This document shows, one piece after another, positions 15,986-25,056 of a stretch of 64,000 bases of DNA. The stretch is from CAYOWQ01 sp964407695 (lineage in GTDB: Bacteria > Planctomycetota > Phycisphaerae > Phycisphaerales > SM1A02). The DNA lies in NCBI GenBank assembly GCA_964407695.1, contig CAYOWQ010000008.1, positions 62,001-126,000 of the forward strand. The letters are read 5' to 3'. How positions within the stretch are numbered: the first letter of the stretch is position 1; each line of letters begins with the position of its first letter. Position numbers and translations under genes: made by a program. The notes under the pieces are model-generated. The model was given only the letters and a program-made list of their open reading frames with translations, had not been told where the DNA came from and searched no databases.

Positions 15986-18622
15986 TCAGGCCGGTTCATT
16001 TCCGCCTTCATCTTCACCATCGCTATCGGCTACCAGTGCCGCCGCGATCAGACGGTCGTCTTCCTTGAGTCGAACCACGCGGACGCCCTGGGTATTCCTC
16101 CCGATTCGGCTGATATTGCCGCACGCTGTGCGGATCAGCATTCCACCCGACGTGATGAACATCACGCCATCGGTCTCACGCACGCAGCGCACCGCCACCA
16201 CACGGCCATTGCGGTCATTGGTCTTGATATCGATTCGTCCCTTGCCGCCTCGGCTCTGAGGCCGCGTGGACCCATCGTCGGACTGAACAAGGTATTCCGC
16301 CAAATCGGTGCGTTTACCGTAGCCGTTTTCCGTGACGGTCAAGAGGTCAGCACCCTCCTCGCAGCGAATGAGTCCGACGACTTCATCCCCGTCTCCAAGT
16401 TCAATTCCCTTCACGCCCGCCGCCGCCCGACCCATGACTCGGGCATCGTCTTCACTGAAGCGAATCGACATGCCGGTCGCCGTGGCAAGCAGAACGTGAT
16501 CATCACCGGTGGTATGAACAACGGCGATCAGTCGATCCCCATCGTTCAGATTGAGGGCGATGATGCCGCTGCGATTGACATTGCGATAATCCTGAAGTGC
16601 CGTTCGCTTGACCTTGCCCTGAGCGGTGGCGAACAACAGGAAATCTTCGCTCTGCTCAAAGTTCCGGATGGGCAGAAAGGCGCAGATCGATTCATCCGGT
16701 CGCAACTCGAGCATGTTGACGATGGCCCGTCCCTTGCTTGTTCGGCTCATCTCGGGAATCTGATAGACCTTCATCCTGAACACGCGGCCGGTATTGGTGA
16801 AGCAGAGCAGGTCATCGTGAGTCGAAGACGTGAAGAGCCTCTCGATGAAGTCGCCGTCGCGAGCATCGGAACCCTTCACGCCGGTGCCGCCACGATTCTG
16901 TTCCCTGTAGGTGTCCACCGGCAGGCGTTTCACGTACCCCTGATGCGAGATCGTCACGACAACGGGATGCTCGGCAATCAGATCACCAAGTTCGAATTCC
17001 TCGGCGTCGGCATCCTCGATGATCGTGCGGCGGGGATCGCTCTTCTCCGTGCTGAAGCGCTCGGCCAGTTCACGAACGTCGTTGCGAATGATATCGAGAA
17101 TCAGGGGGTGGCTGCCGAGAAGCCGTTCAAACCCTTCAATCTCATCCAGCAAGCGGCCGTAATCGGCCGCAAGCTTCTCGATTTCGAGGCCGACCAGTTG
17201 GATCAGTCGCAGTGCACCAATGGCGTCCGCCTGAACCCTGGTGAGCGACACACCATCACCCTGCGAAGATCGATCGATCAGCTGCCGAGGCACAAACCTG
17301 GCGTAGCTATGGTCGCCCGCGATCTTGAATCGTCGCTGCATCAGGCGATCAATGGCCTCTTCGCGAGTCTGGCTTGAGCGAATGATCGCGATGACCTCAT
17401 CGATGTCGCACACCGCGAACATCAGACCTTCCAGCTTGTGGGCCTGCTGTCGGGCCAGTCGCAGTTGGTGCTCAGTGCGCCGACGGATCACCTCAACCCG
17501 GTGATCGATGTAGCACTGAATCAGTTGCTTCAGTGAGAGCGTTCGCGGCTGACCATTGACCAGGGCGATGTTGGCGACGCTGAAGGTCGATTGCAACGGG
17601 GTGTATTCGAACAGCTGCTTCTCGACCACCGCCGCATCGGAGCCTCGGCGAAGCTCGACCAGAATTCGCGTTCGTGCTGCCCGGCCTGAGTGATTCTGCA
17701 CTCCGGAAACATCTGGAATCCGGTCGGATTTGACCATCTCCGAAAGTTTTTCAAGCAAGCTCGACTGATTCACCTGATAGGGAATCTCGTCGATGACGAT
17801 GACGTCGCGCCCCTTGATCTGCTCAACATGCGTGCGCCCGCGCACAAAGATCCGCCCACGACCGGTGGCGTAGGCCTCGGCGATTCCCCGGCGGCCCGCG
17901 ATCACACCGCCCGTCGGAAAATCCGGACCGGGCACGATTTCCATGAGCTTGTCGAGCCCGATGGCGGGATCGTCGATCACTGCAACGATGGCGTTGCATA
18001 TCTCGCGAAGATTGTGCGGCGGCATCGACGACGTCATTCCGACGGCAATGCCGCTTGACCCGTTGACGAGCAGGTTGGGAAGCTTCGCCGGAAGGACCGT
18101 GGGTTCTTCAAGGCGATCGTCGTAATTCGGCTTGTAGTTGACAGTATCGAGGTCGATGTCCTCGAGCATGGCCACAGCCGGCGCTGTCATCCGCGCTTCG
18201 GTATAGCGCATCGCCGCCGGCGGGTCGCCCTCGATCGAACCAAAGTTGCCTTGCTTGTCCACAAGCAGGTATCGAGTCTTCCAATCCTGACCCAGATTCA
18301 CCAGCGTTGGATAGATGACAGCCTCTCCATGCGGGTGGTAGTTACCGCTGGTGTCGCCGCAGATCTTGGCGCACTTGATGTGCTTCTTCCCCGGATGAAG
18401 ATTCAGATCGTGCATGGCGACCAGAATGCGCCGTTGCGAAGGCTTCAGGCCGTCGCGCACATCGGGGAGAGCGCGGTCCACAATGGTGGACATCGCATAC
18501 GTCAAATAACTGTCGTGCAGCTCCCGATCGATGTCCTGCTCGACCACGCGACCGAAGGATGCGGGCGGATTTCCCGGATTGCTGCTGGCATCATCTGGCG
18601 GAAGAGAACCGGTTTCAGGCAT
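15986..18622 (-). CDS. gyrA: DNA gyrase subunit A
   Basis: 878 residues from ATG 18622; a frame extending to 18724 has no support and overlaps the upstream gene. The N-terminal breakage-reunion domain has the active-site tyrosine in AAMRYTEARM (Y140), TYAMSTIVDRALPDVRDGLK at ~41-60, and the quinolone-determining region GNYHPHGEAVIYPTLV (93-108). The C-terminal beta-pinwheel carries a GyrA box variant, QNRGGTG, marking it as gyrase rather than topoisomerase IV. With GyrB it introduces negative supercoils. In the quinolone region the positions equal to E. coli Ser83 and Asp87 are Ala and Pro. gyrB and dnaA are not in the window. The MFS gene ends 58 bases upstream on the same strand. Confidence 0.96.
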   Translation of the reverse strand: MPETGSLPPDDASSNPGNPPASFGRVVEQDIDRELHDSYLTYAMSTIVDRALPDVRDGLKPSQRRILVAMHDLNLHPGKKHIKCAKICGDTSGNYHPHGEAVIYPTLVNLGQDWKTRYLLVDKQGNFGSIEGDPPAAMRYTEARMTAPAVAMLEDIDLDTVNYKPNYDDRLEEPTVLPAKLPNLLVNGSSGIAVGMTSSMPPHNLREICNAIVAVIDDPAIGLDKLMEIVPGPDFPTGGVIAGRRGIAEAYATGRGRIFVRGRTHVEQIKGRDVIVIDEIPYQVNQSSLLEKLSEMVKSDRIPDVSGVQNHSGRAARTRILVELRRGSDAAVVEKQLFEYTPLQSTFSVANIALVNGQPRTLSLKQLIQCYIDHRVEVIRRRTEHQLRLARQQAHKLEGLMFAVCDIDEVIAIIRSSQTREEAIDRLMQRRFKIAGDHSYARFVPRQLIDRSSQGDGVSLTRVQADAIGALRLIQLVGLEIEKLAADYGRLLDEIEGFERLLGSHPLILDIIRNDVRELAERFSTEKSDPRRTIIEDADAEEFELGDLIAEHPVVVTISHQGYVKRLPVDTYREQNRGGTGVKGSDARDGDFIERLFTSSTHDDLLCFTNTGRVFRMKVYQIPEMSRTSKGRAIVNMLELRPDESICAFLPIRNFEQSEDFLLFATAQGKVKRTALQDYRNVNRSGIIALNLNDGDRLIAVVHTTGDDHVLLATATGMSIRFSEDDARVMGRAAAGVKGIELGDGDEVVGLIRCEEGADLLTVTENGYGKRTDLAEYLVQSDDGSTRPQSRGGKGRIDIKTNDRNGRVVAVRCVRETDGVMFITSGGMLIRTACGNISRIGRNTQGVRVVRLKEDDRLIAAALVADSDGEDEGGNEPA

Positions 18623-18680
18623 GCCGTATTCTAGGTGTTTTTGCGGTTCCTTTCCCGGCGTGCGGGACCGCCTGTGTGCA

Positions 18681-19964
18681 TCAGGCGGGAGACGCCAGGC
18701 GATCGGAAATTCGCCCGACGGCAATGCCGGCCGAAGCCGCCAACGTCATCGATAGGTGGCAGACTGCAAAGGCGGCGATCAGCCAGATGACAATATTGGC
18801 CTCCTCAAATCCATCGGCAGTCAGGGTCAACGCGATGGTTCCCGCCAGGATACCGGTGAGATATCCGAGATCGCCGGCCGTGCGATGAAGTGCCATGCCG
18901 ATCGACCCCCTGCCCGACATCGTCGCAACCATGAGCGAGGTGGGAAGCAGGGCTGCGCCGAAGACGCCGATGAACGATGCCACCGCCAGGGCCGCCGAAG
19001 AGCTTTGTTGAGCTGCTAACGGCAATCCAAGAAAGCAGGCGGCATAGCCCAAGGCACAAAAGGCCCGCAAGCGCGCTGCCCCCACGCGATCTGCCAGCCA
19101 ACCGGCGGGGAAGGCGCCCAATGCCATGAACCCGATCATGGGAGCAAGCAGCTTGCCACGATCGGCCGGATCATATCCACACGCCACATTGAGATAGATC
19201 GGGAGGGCGGTCACCGATAGCCCGGCGATGGTTCTGTCACTGAAGGACATGAGGAGCGCGGGCCAGATGATTCGCTTCGTTCCCATTCCGAGCGATCCAA
19301 GGACGTCGACAGCCGGACAAGATGCGACAAGAACGTCGAACGACCGAAACGCACTCAGGGCGCACAGGAGTGCCGCACCATTCGCCAGCGCGCCCGCAAC
19401 AAAGATCTGGCTGGGTCGATGGGAACCCACCCAACCACCGAGGTACATCCCAAACCCCAGGGCAAACAGCAGGACGCTGGATGAAATCCCCAGCCGTCGA
19501 CCGCGATGCTCCGGCTGTCCCGCTTTCCCGAGGAGATCGAAGATCACGGCGAATGCCAGCAGGTCCGTGCCACCTTCAATTCCACGAATGAACAACGTAG
19601 GGTAGTACCCCAGCGGCAGCATCATGACCAGGAGGAGTCCAGCGTCAGCCAGCAGAGAACAGGCGATGATTTGTGATGGACGGAATCGCCGCCGAAGAAT
19701 TGAAAGCAGTGGAAGAGACAGAATTCCGCCTGCCAGATTCACCCACATGAAGTTCAGGGCAGCCCCATCGGAGACTCCGTAACGGTCCGCAACGATCTCC
19801 TTGAGGACTGGAACAATCATCCCGTCCGGCATGGCGGAAAGCAGAAGCACGCCAAGCGCCAGCATGAAGGTGTATGACGGTTTTTCCATCACGCGAGAGG
19901 AATCACGAGCCTTCGCCAGATCAATCGAGGGCCCGGCGGACTCAATGGACAGTGGAGAATTCAC
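18681..19964 (-). CDS. MFS-type membrane transporter
   Basis: 427 residues with about twelve hydrophobic segments. Typical MFS features are FIRGIEGGTDLLAFAVIFDL in the first half, GRRLGISSSVLLFALGFGMY and the loop GWLADRVGAARLRAFCALGY in the second half, matching the conserved loop between helices 8 and 9. Substrate cannot be predicted. The start is uncertain: GTG at 19964 gives a 25-residue hydrophilic leader; ATG at 19889 (MEKPSYTF) starts just before the first helix. It lies between the heme oxygenase gene (25 bases upstream) and gyrA on the same strand, so cotranscription with the heme oxygenase is likely. Confidence 0.85.
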   Translation of the reverse strand: MNSPLSIESAGPSIDLAKARDSSRVMEKPSYTFMLALGVLLLSAMPDGMIVPVLKEIVADRYGVSDGAALNFMWVNLAGGILSLPLLSILRRRFRPSQIIACSLLADAGLLLVMMLPLGYYPTLFIRGIEGGTDLLAFAVIFDLLGKAGQPEHRGRRLGISSSVLLFALGFGMYLGGWVGSHRPSQIFVAGALANGAALLCALSAFRSFDVLVASCPAVDVLGSLGMGTKRIIWPALLMSFSDRTIAGLSVTALPIYLNVACGYDPADRGKLLAPMIGFMALGAFPAGWLADRVGAARLRAFCALGYAACFLGLPLAAQQSSSAALAVASFIGVFGAALLPTSLMVATMSGRGSIGMALHRTAGDLGYLTGILAGTIALTLTADGFEEANIVIWLIAAFAVCHLSMTLAASAGIAVGRISDRLASPA

Positions 19965-19989
19965 GCCTGCGGAACTCTGGGCAAGGAGC

Positions 19990-20601
19990 TCAAAGATCCG
20001 TCGACAAGGCTCGAAGAATCATCCCGATGTGATCGAAGGTTTTCTCGGCGGCGTCGAGAACGGCCGCTTGGTCTCTTTCATCAACGACCGCGGCGTTCAT
20101 CCGTTCCTTGAATTCCTTCCAGTGCGGCATGGCGCGCGGTCCATAGGGCGAGTAGTACGCCTGACCCTGGTCATCACAAAGCTTGTATGCAGCCGCGATT
20201 CGAGGCTTGAGAACCATTCCGCCAAGTGTCGACCCTTCGAGCACGTACAAAACTCCCAACAGGGCAGCCTCGTTGGAGACCTGAAGCTCCTTCAGCCAAG
20301 CCACCATCGATTGCGCTGCCGAATCAGCATCGACGGCACCTTGCTGCCCGGTTGATTCGAAATACCTGAGGTCCTTCTCAAGCAACGGCGTCTTTCGAAG
20401 ATCATCCGACCAGACTTTCTGAATCGCAGGATGGCGACTTGACGAGAGCAGTGACTCCAGTTCCCTGTGGACCGGCAGATACGCTCGAAGCTGGCCGACG
20501 AATCGGTCAATCGGAAGCTGCTCCTGCACCATGGCCGCACTAAAGGGAATGGCCTCCGTTCGATCGTGTGCCCCACGTGTTTCAGCCTTCAGGCGTTCCA
20601 T
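19990..20601 (-). CDS. biliverdin-producing heme oxygenase
   Basis: 203 residues from ATG 20601 (MERLKAETRGAHDRTE); a longer frame to 20688 adds a non-homologous leader. H12 in RGAHDRTE is the expected proximal heme ligand, and VLYVLEGSTLGGMV (117-130) is the distal-helix glycine-rich signature of bacterial HemO/BphO-type enzymes. The enzyme opens the heme ring with O2 and reductant, giving biliverdin, CO and iron; in bacteria it serves iron release or chromophore supply. No phytochrome gene is visible nearby. A FecCD-type ABC pair is in the same window (1648-3461), which would fit heme-iron use, but the two loci are 16 kb apart. Divergent from the CoA-transferase gene at 20741. Confidence 0.9.
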   Translation of the reverse strand: MERLKAETRGAHDRTEAIPFSAAMVQEQLPIDRFVGQLRAYLPVHRELESLLSSSRHPAIQKVWSDDLRKTPLLEKDLRYFESTGQQGAVDADSAAQSMVAWLKELQVSNEAALLGVLYVLEGSTLGGMVLKPRIAAAYKLCDDQGQAYYSPYGPRAMPHWKEFKERMNAAVVDERDQAAVLDAAEKTFDHIGMILRALSTDL

Positions 20602-20740
20602 GATGGGAGTTTGGGTCGTCTGGAGTGTCAATTTTGCCTCCTGCAATTGAGAATCATTCGCATTTACGCACTTATACCAGCAATCCACGCCTGCGGCTTC
20701 GTGTGTACATTAGAGCTCATCGATGATCTGGAGATGATGC

Positions 20741-21436
20741 GTGATCAACAAGGTATTTCCCACACCGGCTTCCGCACTTCAGGGCCTTACGAAAGACGGG
20801 ATGACCGTCGCCGTCGGCGGATTTGGCCTCTGCGGGATACCCGAACAGCTCATCATAGCGCTCCGCGACTCGGGGGTCCGGAACCTGACATGCGTCTCCA
20901 ACAATGCAGGCGTGGACGATTGGGGACTCGGGCTTCTGCTTCAAACTCGCCAAATTCGAAAAATGGTGAGCAGCTACGTTGGCGAAAATGCCGAGTTTGA
21001 ACGGCAATTCATGTCCAAAGAGCTCGAAGTCGAGTTCAATCCGCAGGGAACCCTGGCTGAGCGGCTCCGGGCCGGCGGCGCTGGGATCGCCGGGTTCTAT
21101 ACCAAGACCGGAGTCGGAACGGTAATCGCCGAAGGTAAGGACCATCGAGAATTCGGCGGCGAGACGTACGTTCTGGAAACTGGCATTCAATCTGACCTTG
21201 CCCTCGTAAAGGCTTGGAAGGCAGACCGTTGCGGTAATCTGATCTACCGGAAGACGGCTCGCAATTTCAATCCCATGGTGGCGACCTCCGGTCGCGTTAC
21301 CGTGGCCGAGGTCGAGGAAATTGTCGATACTGGTTCGCTCGACCCTGACAATATCCATACTCCAGGAATCTTCGTTGACCGCATCGTGGTCACGTCGGCG
21401 GAGAAAAGAATCGAACAGCGCACCGTCAGGCCTTGA
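20741..21436 (+). CDS. scoA: 3-oxoacid CoA-transferase, subunit A (orphan)
   Basis: 231 residues, normal for subunit A. GTG 20741 is preceded by GGAG (20730-20733). The family signature VAVGGFGLCGIPEQLIIALR lies at ~24-43, with VSNNAGVDDWGLGLLL after it, and later FNPQGTLAERLRAGGAGIAG with FYTKTGVGT. Subunit A with subunit B moves CoA from succinyl-CoA to acetoacetate or a similar 3-oxoacid. Subunit B, which carries the catalytic glutamate and is normally the next gene, is not present downstream: 21437-21666 has no B-like frame. Either B is elsewhere or this copy is a remnant of a split operon. Substrate choice is unproven. Confidence 0.88.
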   Translation: MINKVFPTPASALQGLTKDGMTVAVGGFGLCGIPEQLIIALRDSGVRNLTCVSNNAGVDDWGLGLLLQTRQIRKMVSSYVGENAEFERQFMSKELEVEFNPQGTLAERLRAGGAGIAGFYTKTGVGTVIAEGKDHREFGGETYVLETGIQSDLALVKAWKADRCGNLIYRKTARNFNPMVATSGRVTVAEVEEIVDTGSLDPDNIHTPGIFVDRIVVTSAEKRIEQRTVRP

Positions 21437-21666
21437 CCTTGGGACTGCTGATTTACCGGGCCGCTTTCTCGGACCACGGAGGGAAATCTGTCATTGGGCT
21501 ATGATGCCTCAACGTGGGGTTCTCGGTTTGGATAGAGACTTTTGAGAGGATCAGCGCCATCCTTCTGCCGATTCTTTGCCATAAACCCGGTGTGTGATGC
21601 GTTGGACGTATCACTCAGGACAGGACGTTGCGGTCAACAAGTTCGCACATTGTTTGGAGGCAATTC

Positions 21667-23193
21667 ATGATTTTCAGGTCGATCACCTCTTCCCTATTGA
21701 CTGCAGCCGTGGCGCTCGCACTCACCTTGACAGCGCCTGTTCAGGCCCAGTCCGCGGCCCAGGCCGCATTTCGGTCCGCCTTCATCAAGGACTATCTCAA
21801 CCGCGACATTACGTTGATGTCCGACGTGTTGAAGCTTGACGACTGGCAGTTGCCGATCGTGGAGGCTCTGTTGGAGCAGTACAACGACTCATTCGACAAG
21901 GGTGTCGCCGATGTGCGCGAGCGGATGAACAAAGTGAAGGATCTGGTCAAGGAAGGTCGTGGCGAAAAGGTGATGGATGCCGTCATGGATCCCCTCCGCG
22001 AGTGGATGGACTCCAAGGAGCAGCTTCGTCAACGCTTCGTTTCCGACGTCAAGTCACAATTGAGCCCTGAGCAACAGGAACGCTGGAATCGTTTCGAGAT
22101 GGCGTATCGGCGTGAGAAGAGCCTTCCGGCCGGAGCCATTTCCGGCGAGAGCGTCAATCTCAGCACCATCCTACGCCAGATGCAGCTTGATCCGGCCATC
22201 GAAGAATCGATCGAGCCTGCTGTGTCGCAGAGTGAGGTCGCCGTGGACAACGCACTCAAGGCCCGCGATCTTGAAGTTCAGAACACCCTCGACGATCTCG
22301 ACAAGGCCCTGCGGCAGTCGGACTTCGATGAAACACTGAAAATCACTGAACGCATCATGGCAAAGCGTGTCGCCGTGCGTGACACCATTGAGCATAGCGC
22401 TGCCAACATCGCGGCCGCATTGCCTGAGAATCTTTCGACGTCCTTCATGGACCGCTACAAGCAGACGGCATATCCGAAGGCGTATCGCGAGCCGATTCTG
22501 CAGATTGTTTTCGACGCCGCCAAGAAGCTCACCGACCTTACGGAGGAGCAGTTGGCCGGTGTCATCGCGCTGGAGTCGAGCTATCGGGCGCAAGACATGC
22601 TTCTGAGCGACAGGCTGGCCGAGGTGATCAAGAAGGAGGATCCTCTTGCACCGCGTCGAAAGAACGAGCTGGCTGAGCGCCGAAAGACTCGCGATTCGTC
22701 GGGTCTCGACAACGATCCGATGAAGGACGTGATCAAGAGCAAGGAAGACCTCGGTGTGAAAACGCTCGAGCAGTTGAAGGCGCTCCTGACTCCGGAACAG
22801 TTCGAGAAGCTCCCGAAAGTGACCTTCCGCAAGGCAGACAAGGTTGCGAAGTCACGGTCTCGCATGCGCTCCCCGGCCCAGGTTGAACGGGCGGTTCGAG
22901 GGCAGGCTGACGCGATGCGGGCCCATATGCCAATGAGCAAGAACGACGCATCGATGCGTGTTCCCACCAATCCCAACGGTCGAAATTCCGGCGGCCTTGG
23001 CGGCGGCGTCAGCCAGGCCAACCGGGTCAAGAACATGAACAAGGCCAAGAAGGGAGAGTTGCTGGGGTCAGGCGTGCCGACGGACCGATCGGGCGCTCCT
23101 GGAGGCGCTGGAAAGACTGGAGCGCCAAAACCCAAGCAGCCCCATTCCGACAAACCGGCAGGCGGCGGAGCACCGGCAACGCCAGCTCACTAG
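21667..23193 (+). CDS. exported alpha-helical LTPEQ-type protein, family member B
   Basis: 508 residues. ATG 21667 has GGAGG at 21656-21660 and a signal peptide directly after (SLLTAAVALALTLTAPVQA). It carries one copy of the ~300-residue unit seen twice in the 3551-6187 protein: LDDWQLPIVEALLEQYNDSF (57-76), SQLSPEQQERWNRFEMAYRR (130-149), FMDRYKQTAYPKAYREPILQ (260-279) and LTDLTEEQLAGVIALESSYR (288-307). The end, LEQLKALLTPEQFEKLP (367-383), matches SLRRLKAVLTPEQAQRVP of that protein. The last ~120 residues are Gly/Ser/Pro-rich and disordered. It lies 138 bases before gspE on the same strand, so a link to type II secretion is possible. Function unknown. Confidence 0.85.
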   Translation: MIFRSITSSLLTAAVALALTLTAPVQAQSAAQAAFRSAFIKDYLNRDITLMSDVLKLDDWQLPIVEALLEQYNDSFDKGVADVRERMNKVKDLVKEGRGEKVMDAVMDPLREWMDSKEQLRQRFVSDVKSQLSPEQQERWNRFEMAYRREKSLPAGAISGESVNLSTILRQMQLDPAIEESIEPAVSQSEVAVDNALKARDLEVQNTLDDLDKALRQSDFDETLKITERIMAKRVAVRDTIEHSAANIAAALPENLSTSFMDRYKQTAYPKAYREPILQIVFDAAKKLTDLTEEQLAGVIALESSYRAQDMLLSDRLAEVIKKEDPLAPRRKNELAERRKTRDSSGLDNDPMKDVIKSKEDLGVKTLEQLKALLTPEQFEKLPKVTFRKADKVAKSRSRMRSPAQVERAVRGQADAMRAHMPMSKNDASMRVPTNPNGRNSGGLGGGVSQANRVKNMNKAKKGELLGSGVPTDRSGAPGGAGKTGAPKPKQPHSDKPAGGGAPATPAH

Positions 23194-23331
23194 GCCCTTT
23201 GGGTCGATTCTCCTGGCCTTGGGTCCAGGTATGCCTCGTGCAGCCGTACAATCGTCCGTGAGCGTGGCCGAAGGTGGATGCCACGGCTTTCAGGATTCCT
23301 TAGACTTTGAATTGTTGAGGCATGGCTGCGC

Positions 23332-25047
23332 ATGGACCGAACCGATCCGAATCGAACGAACGCCAATGACGCGGTTGCGGTGCGTTCCGGAATGAACGGC
23401 GCATCCGGTCATGCCGGATCGCCGGAGGCGAAGCTGAACGGCGCCTCCTTGAATGCGGGCAACGTGACTCCGGTCTCCGACCCCAATATCCACGATCGTT
23501 GCCGGCTGCTGGGGATTGAATGGCTTGAGAAGGCGCCGAAGGCCGATCGCGAAGCGGTGGCGCTGCTCACCGCCGATATCGCGGTTCGGCTTCGTGTGAT
23601 CCCCGTACGCATGGATCGAGGCCGTCTCCTGGTTGCGATGATCGACCCGCTCGATATTGCGACGGTCGACGAAGTCGCGGCCCTGACCGGCAAGCCGGTC
23701 ACCCGAGTCGGGCTCGAAGCTGCGGCCTTCGGTGAGCTCATGAAAGAGTGCTACGGCACCACCGCGGCCCGCATGGCCGAGAGCCTTGCTGCGGACAGCG
23801 GCCTGGCGTCGTCGGAGGTCGAGCACAACCTGGACGCGATCGAGGCGGATGACGTTCACCGGATGGCTGAGCAGCCCACGCTGATCAACCTGGTGAACCT
23901 GACCCTACTTGAAGCGATTCAGTCACGAACGTCTGACGTTCACATTGAGCCGTTTGAAACGGAACTGAAAGTCAAGTACCGCATCGATGGTGTGCTGATT
24001 GAGCAACCGCCACCCGCCAAGCACCTTCAGCCGGCATTGATCGGCCGCGTGAAGATCATGGCAGGCATGAACATTGCGGAGCGTTACGTTCCGCAGGACG
24101 GCCACATCACACTTCGATTCGAGAATCGCAAGGTCGATATCCGCGTCTCGACGGTTCCCACGCTGTATGGCGAAAGCGTGGTCATGCGTATTCTGGACAA
24201 GAGTTCGCTGCCGCTGGATCTTAAGTCGCTGGGCATGCGGGAACAGCATCGGCAGATGATGGATCGGCTTATCGGCAAGCCGCACGGACTTGTCCTGGTC
24301 ACCGGACCGACAGGATCCGGAAAGACCACGACGCTGTATGCAGCTCTATCGAAGCTTTACGATCCGCGCAAGAAAATCATTACGATCGAGGATCCGGTTG
24401 AATACGAACTTGGCGGCATTAACCAGATCCCGGTGAATCCGAAGCGCGGCCTGACATTTGCCACAGGGCTGCGTTCGATTCTTCGTCAGGATCCCGACGT
24501 CATCTTCGTTGGCGAAATTCGCGACGGCGAAACGGTGGACATCGCCATCCGTTCGGCTCTGACGGGTCACTTGATCTTCAGCACGCTTCACACCAATGAC
24601 GCCATCAGCTCGATCGGCCGAATGATCGACATGGGGGCCGAGCCCTATCTTGTGGCATCGGTTCTCGAAGGCCTCCTGGCCCAACGCCTTGGCCGGCGGG
24701 TTTGCAGCCAGTGCGCATCCAAGGTTCCAATGCCCGAGGATGTCTCGCACCGTTTGTCGCCGACCGAGCTTGCCCTGTTCAACGGGCAGGCCACCCGCGG
24801 GAACGGCTGCGAGAAGTGCAAGGGTTCAGGGTTCTACGGCCGCCTGGGGTTCTTCGAACTCGTTCGCGTGAACAGCCAACTCCGGGCCGCGGTGTCTGCC
24901 AACCGAACGGTGATGGAGTTGCGAAACATGGTCGATGCCGACTTCATCAACATGCGTGGCGACGGAATGGAAAAGGCGGCCTCGGGCATCACCACCATTG
25001 AAGAAGTGTTGCGGGCCACGCAAGACACCGATGATGTGGGCGTTTAA
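23332..25047 (+). CDS. gspE: type II secretion ATPase GspE
   Basis: 571 residues. After a ~40-residue disordered leader comes the GspE N-terminal (MshEN-like) domain, then the AAA-type motor: Walker A VTGPTGSGKTTTLYAA (~323-338), Asp box TIEDPVEYELGGINQ, Walker B LRQDPDVIFVGEIRD, His box LIFSTLHTNDA, and a zinc-binding tetracysteine formed by CSQC (~460) and CEKC (~492). It is the cytoplasmic hexamer that drives pseudopilus assembly. It opens the secretion operon and is followed by gspF after nine bases. The upstream neighbour is the exported repeat protein at 21667. Confidence 0.96.
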   Translation: MDRTDPNRTNANDAVAVRSGMNGASGHAGSPEAKLNGASLNAGNVTPVSDPNIHDRCRLLGIEWLEKAPKADREAVALLTADIAVRLRVIPVRMDRGRLLVAMIDPLDIATVDEVAALTGKPVTRVGLEAAAFGELMKECYGTTAARMAESLAADSGLASSEVEHNLDAIEADDVHRMAEQPTLINLVNLTLLEAIQSRTSDVHIEPFETELKVKYRIDGVLIEQPPPAKHLQPALIGRVKIMAGMNIAERYVPQDGHITLRFENRKVDIRVSTVPTLYGESVVMRILDKSSLPLDLKSLGMREQHRQMMDRLIGKPHGLVLVTGPTGSGKTTTLYAALSKLYDPRKKIITIEDPVEYELGGINQIPVNPKRGLTFATGLRSILRQDPDVIFVGEIRDGETVDIAIRSALTGHLIFSTLHTNDAISSIGRMIDMGAEPYLVASVLEGLLAQRLGRRVCSQCASKVPMPEDVSHRLSPTELALFNGQATRGNGCEKCKGSGFYGRLGFFELVRVNSQLRAAVSANRTVMELRNMVDADFINMRGDGMEKAASGITTIEEVLRATQDTDDVGV

Positions 25048-25056
25048 CCTCCAGAA

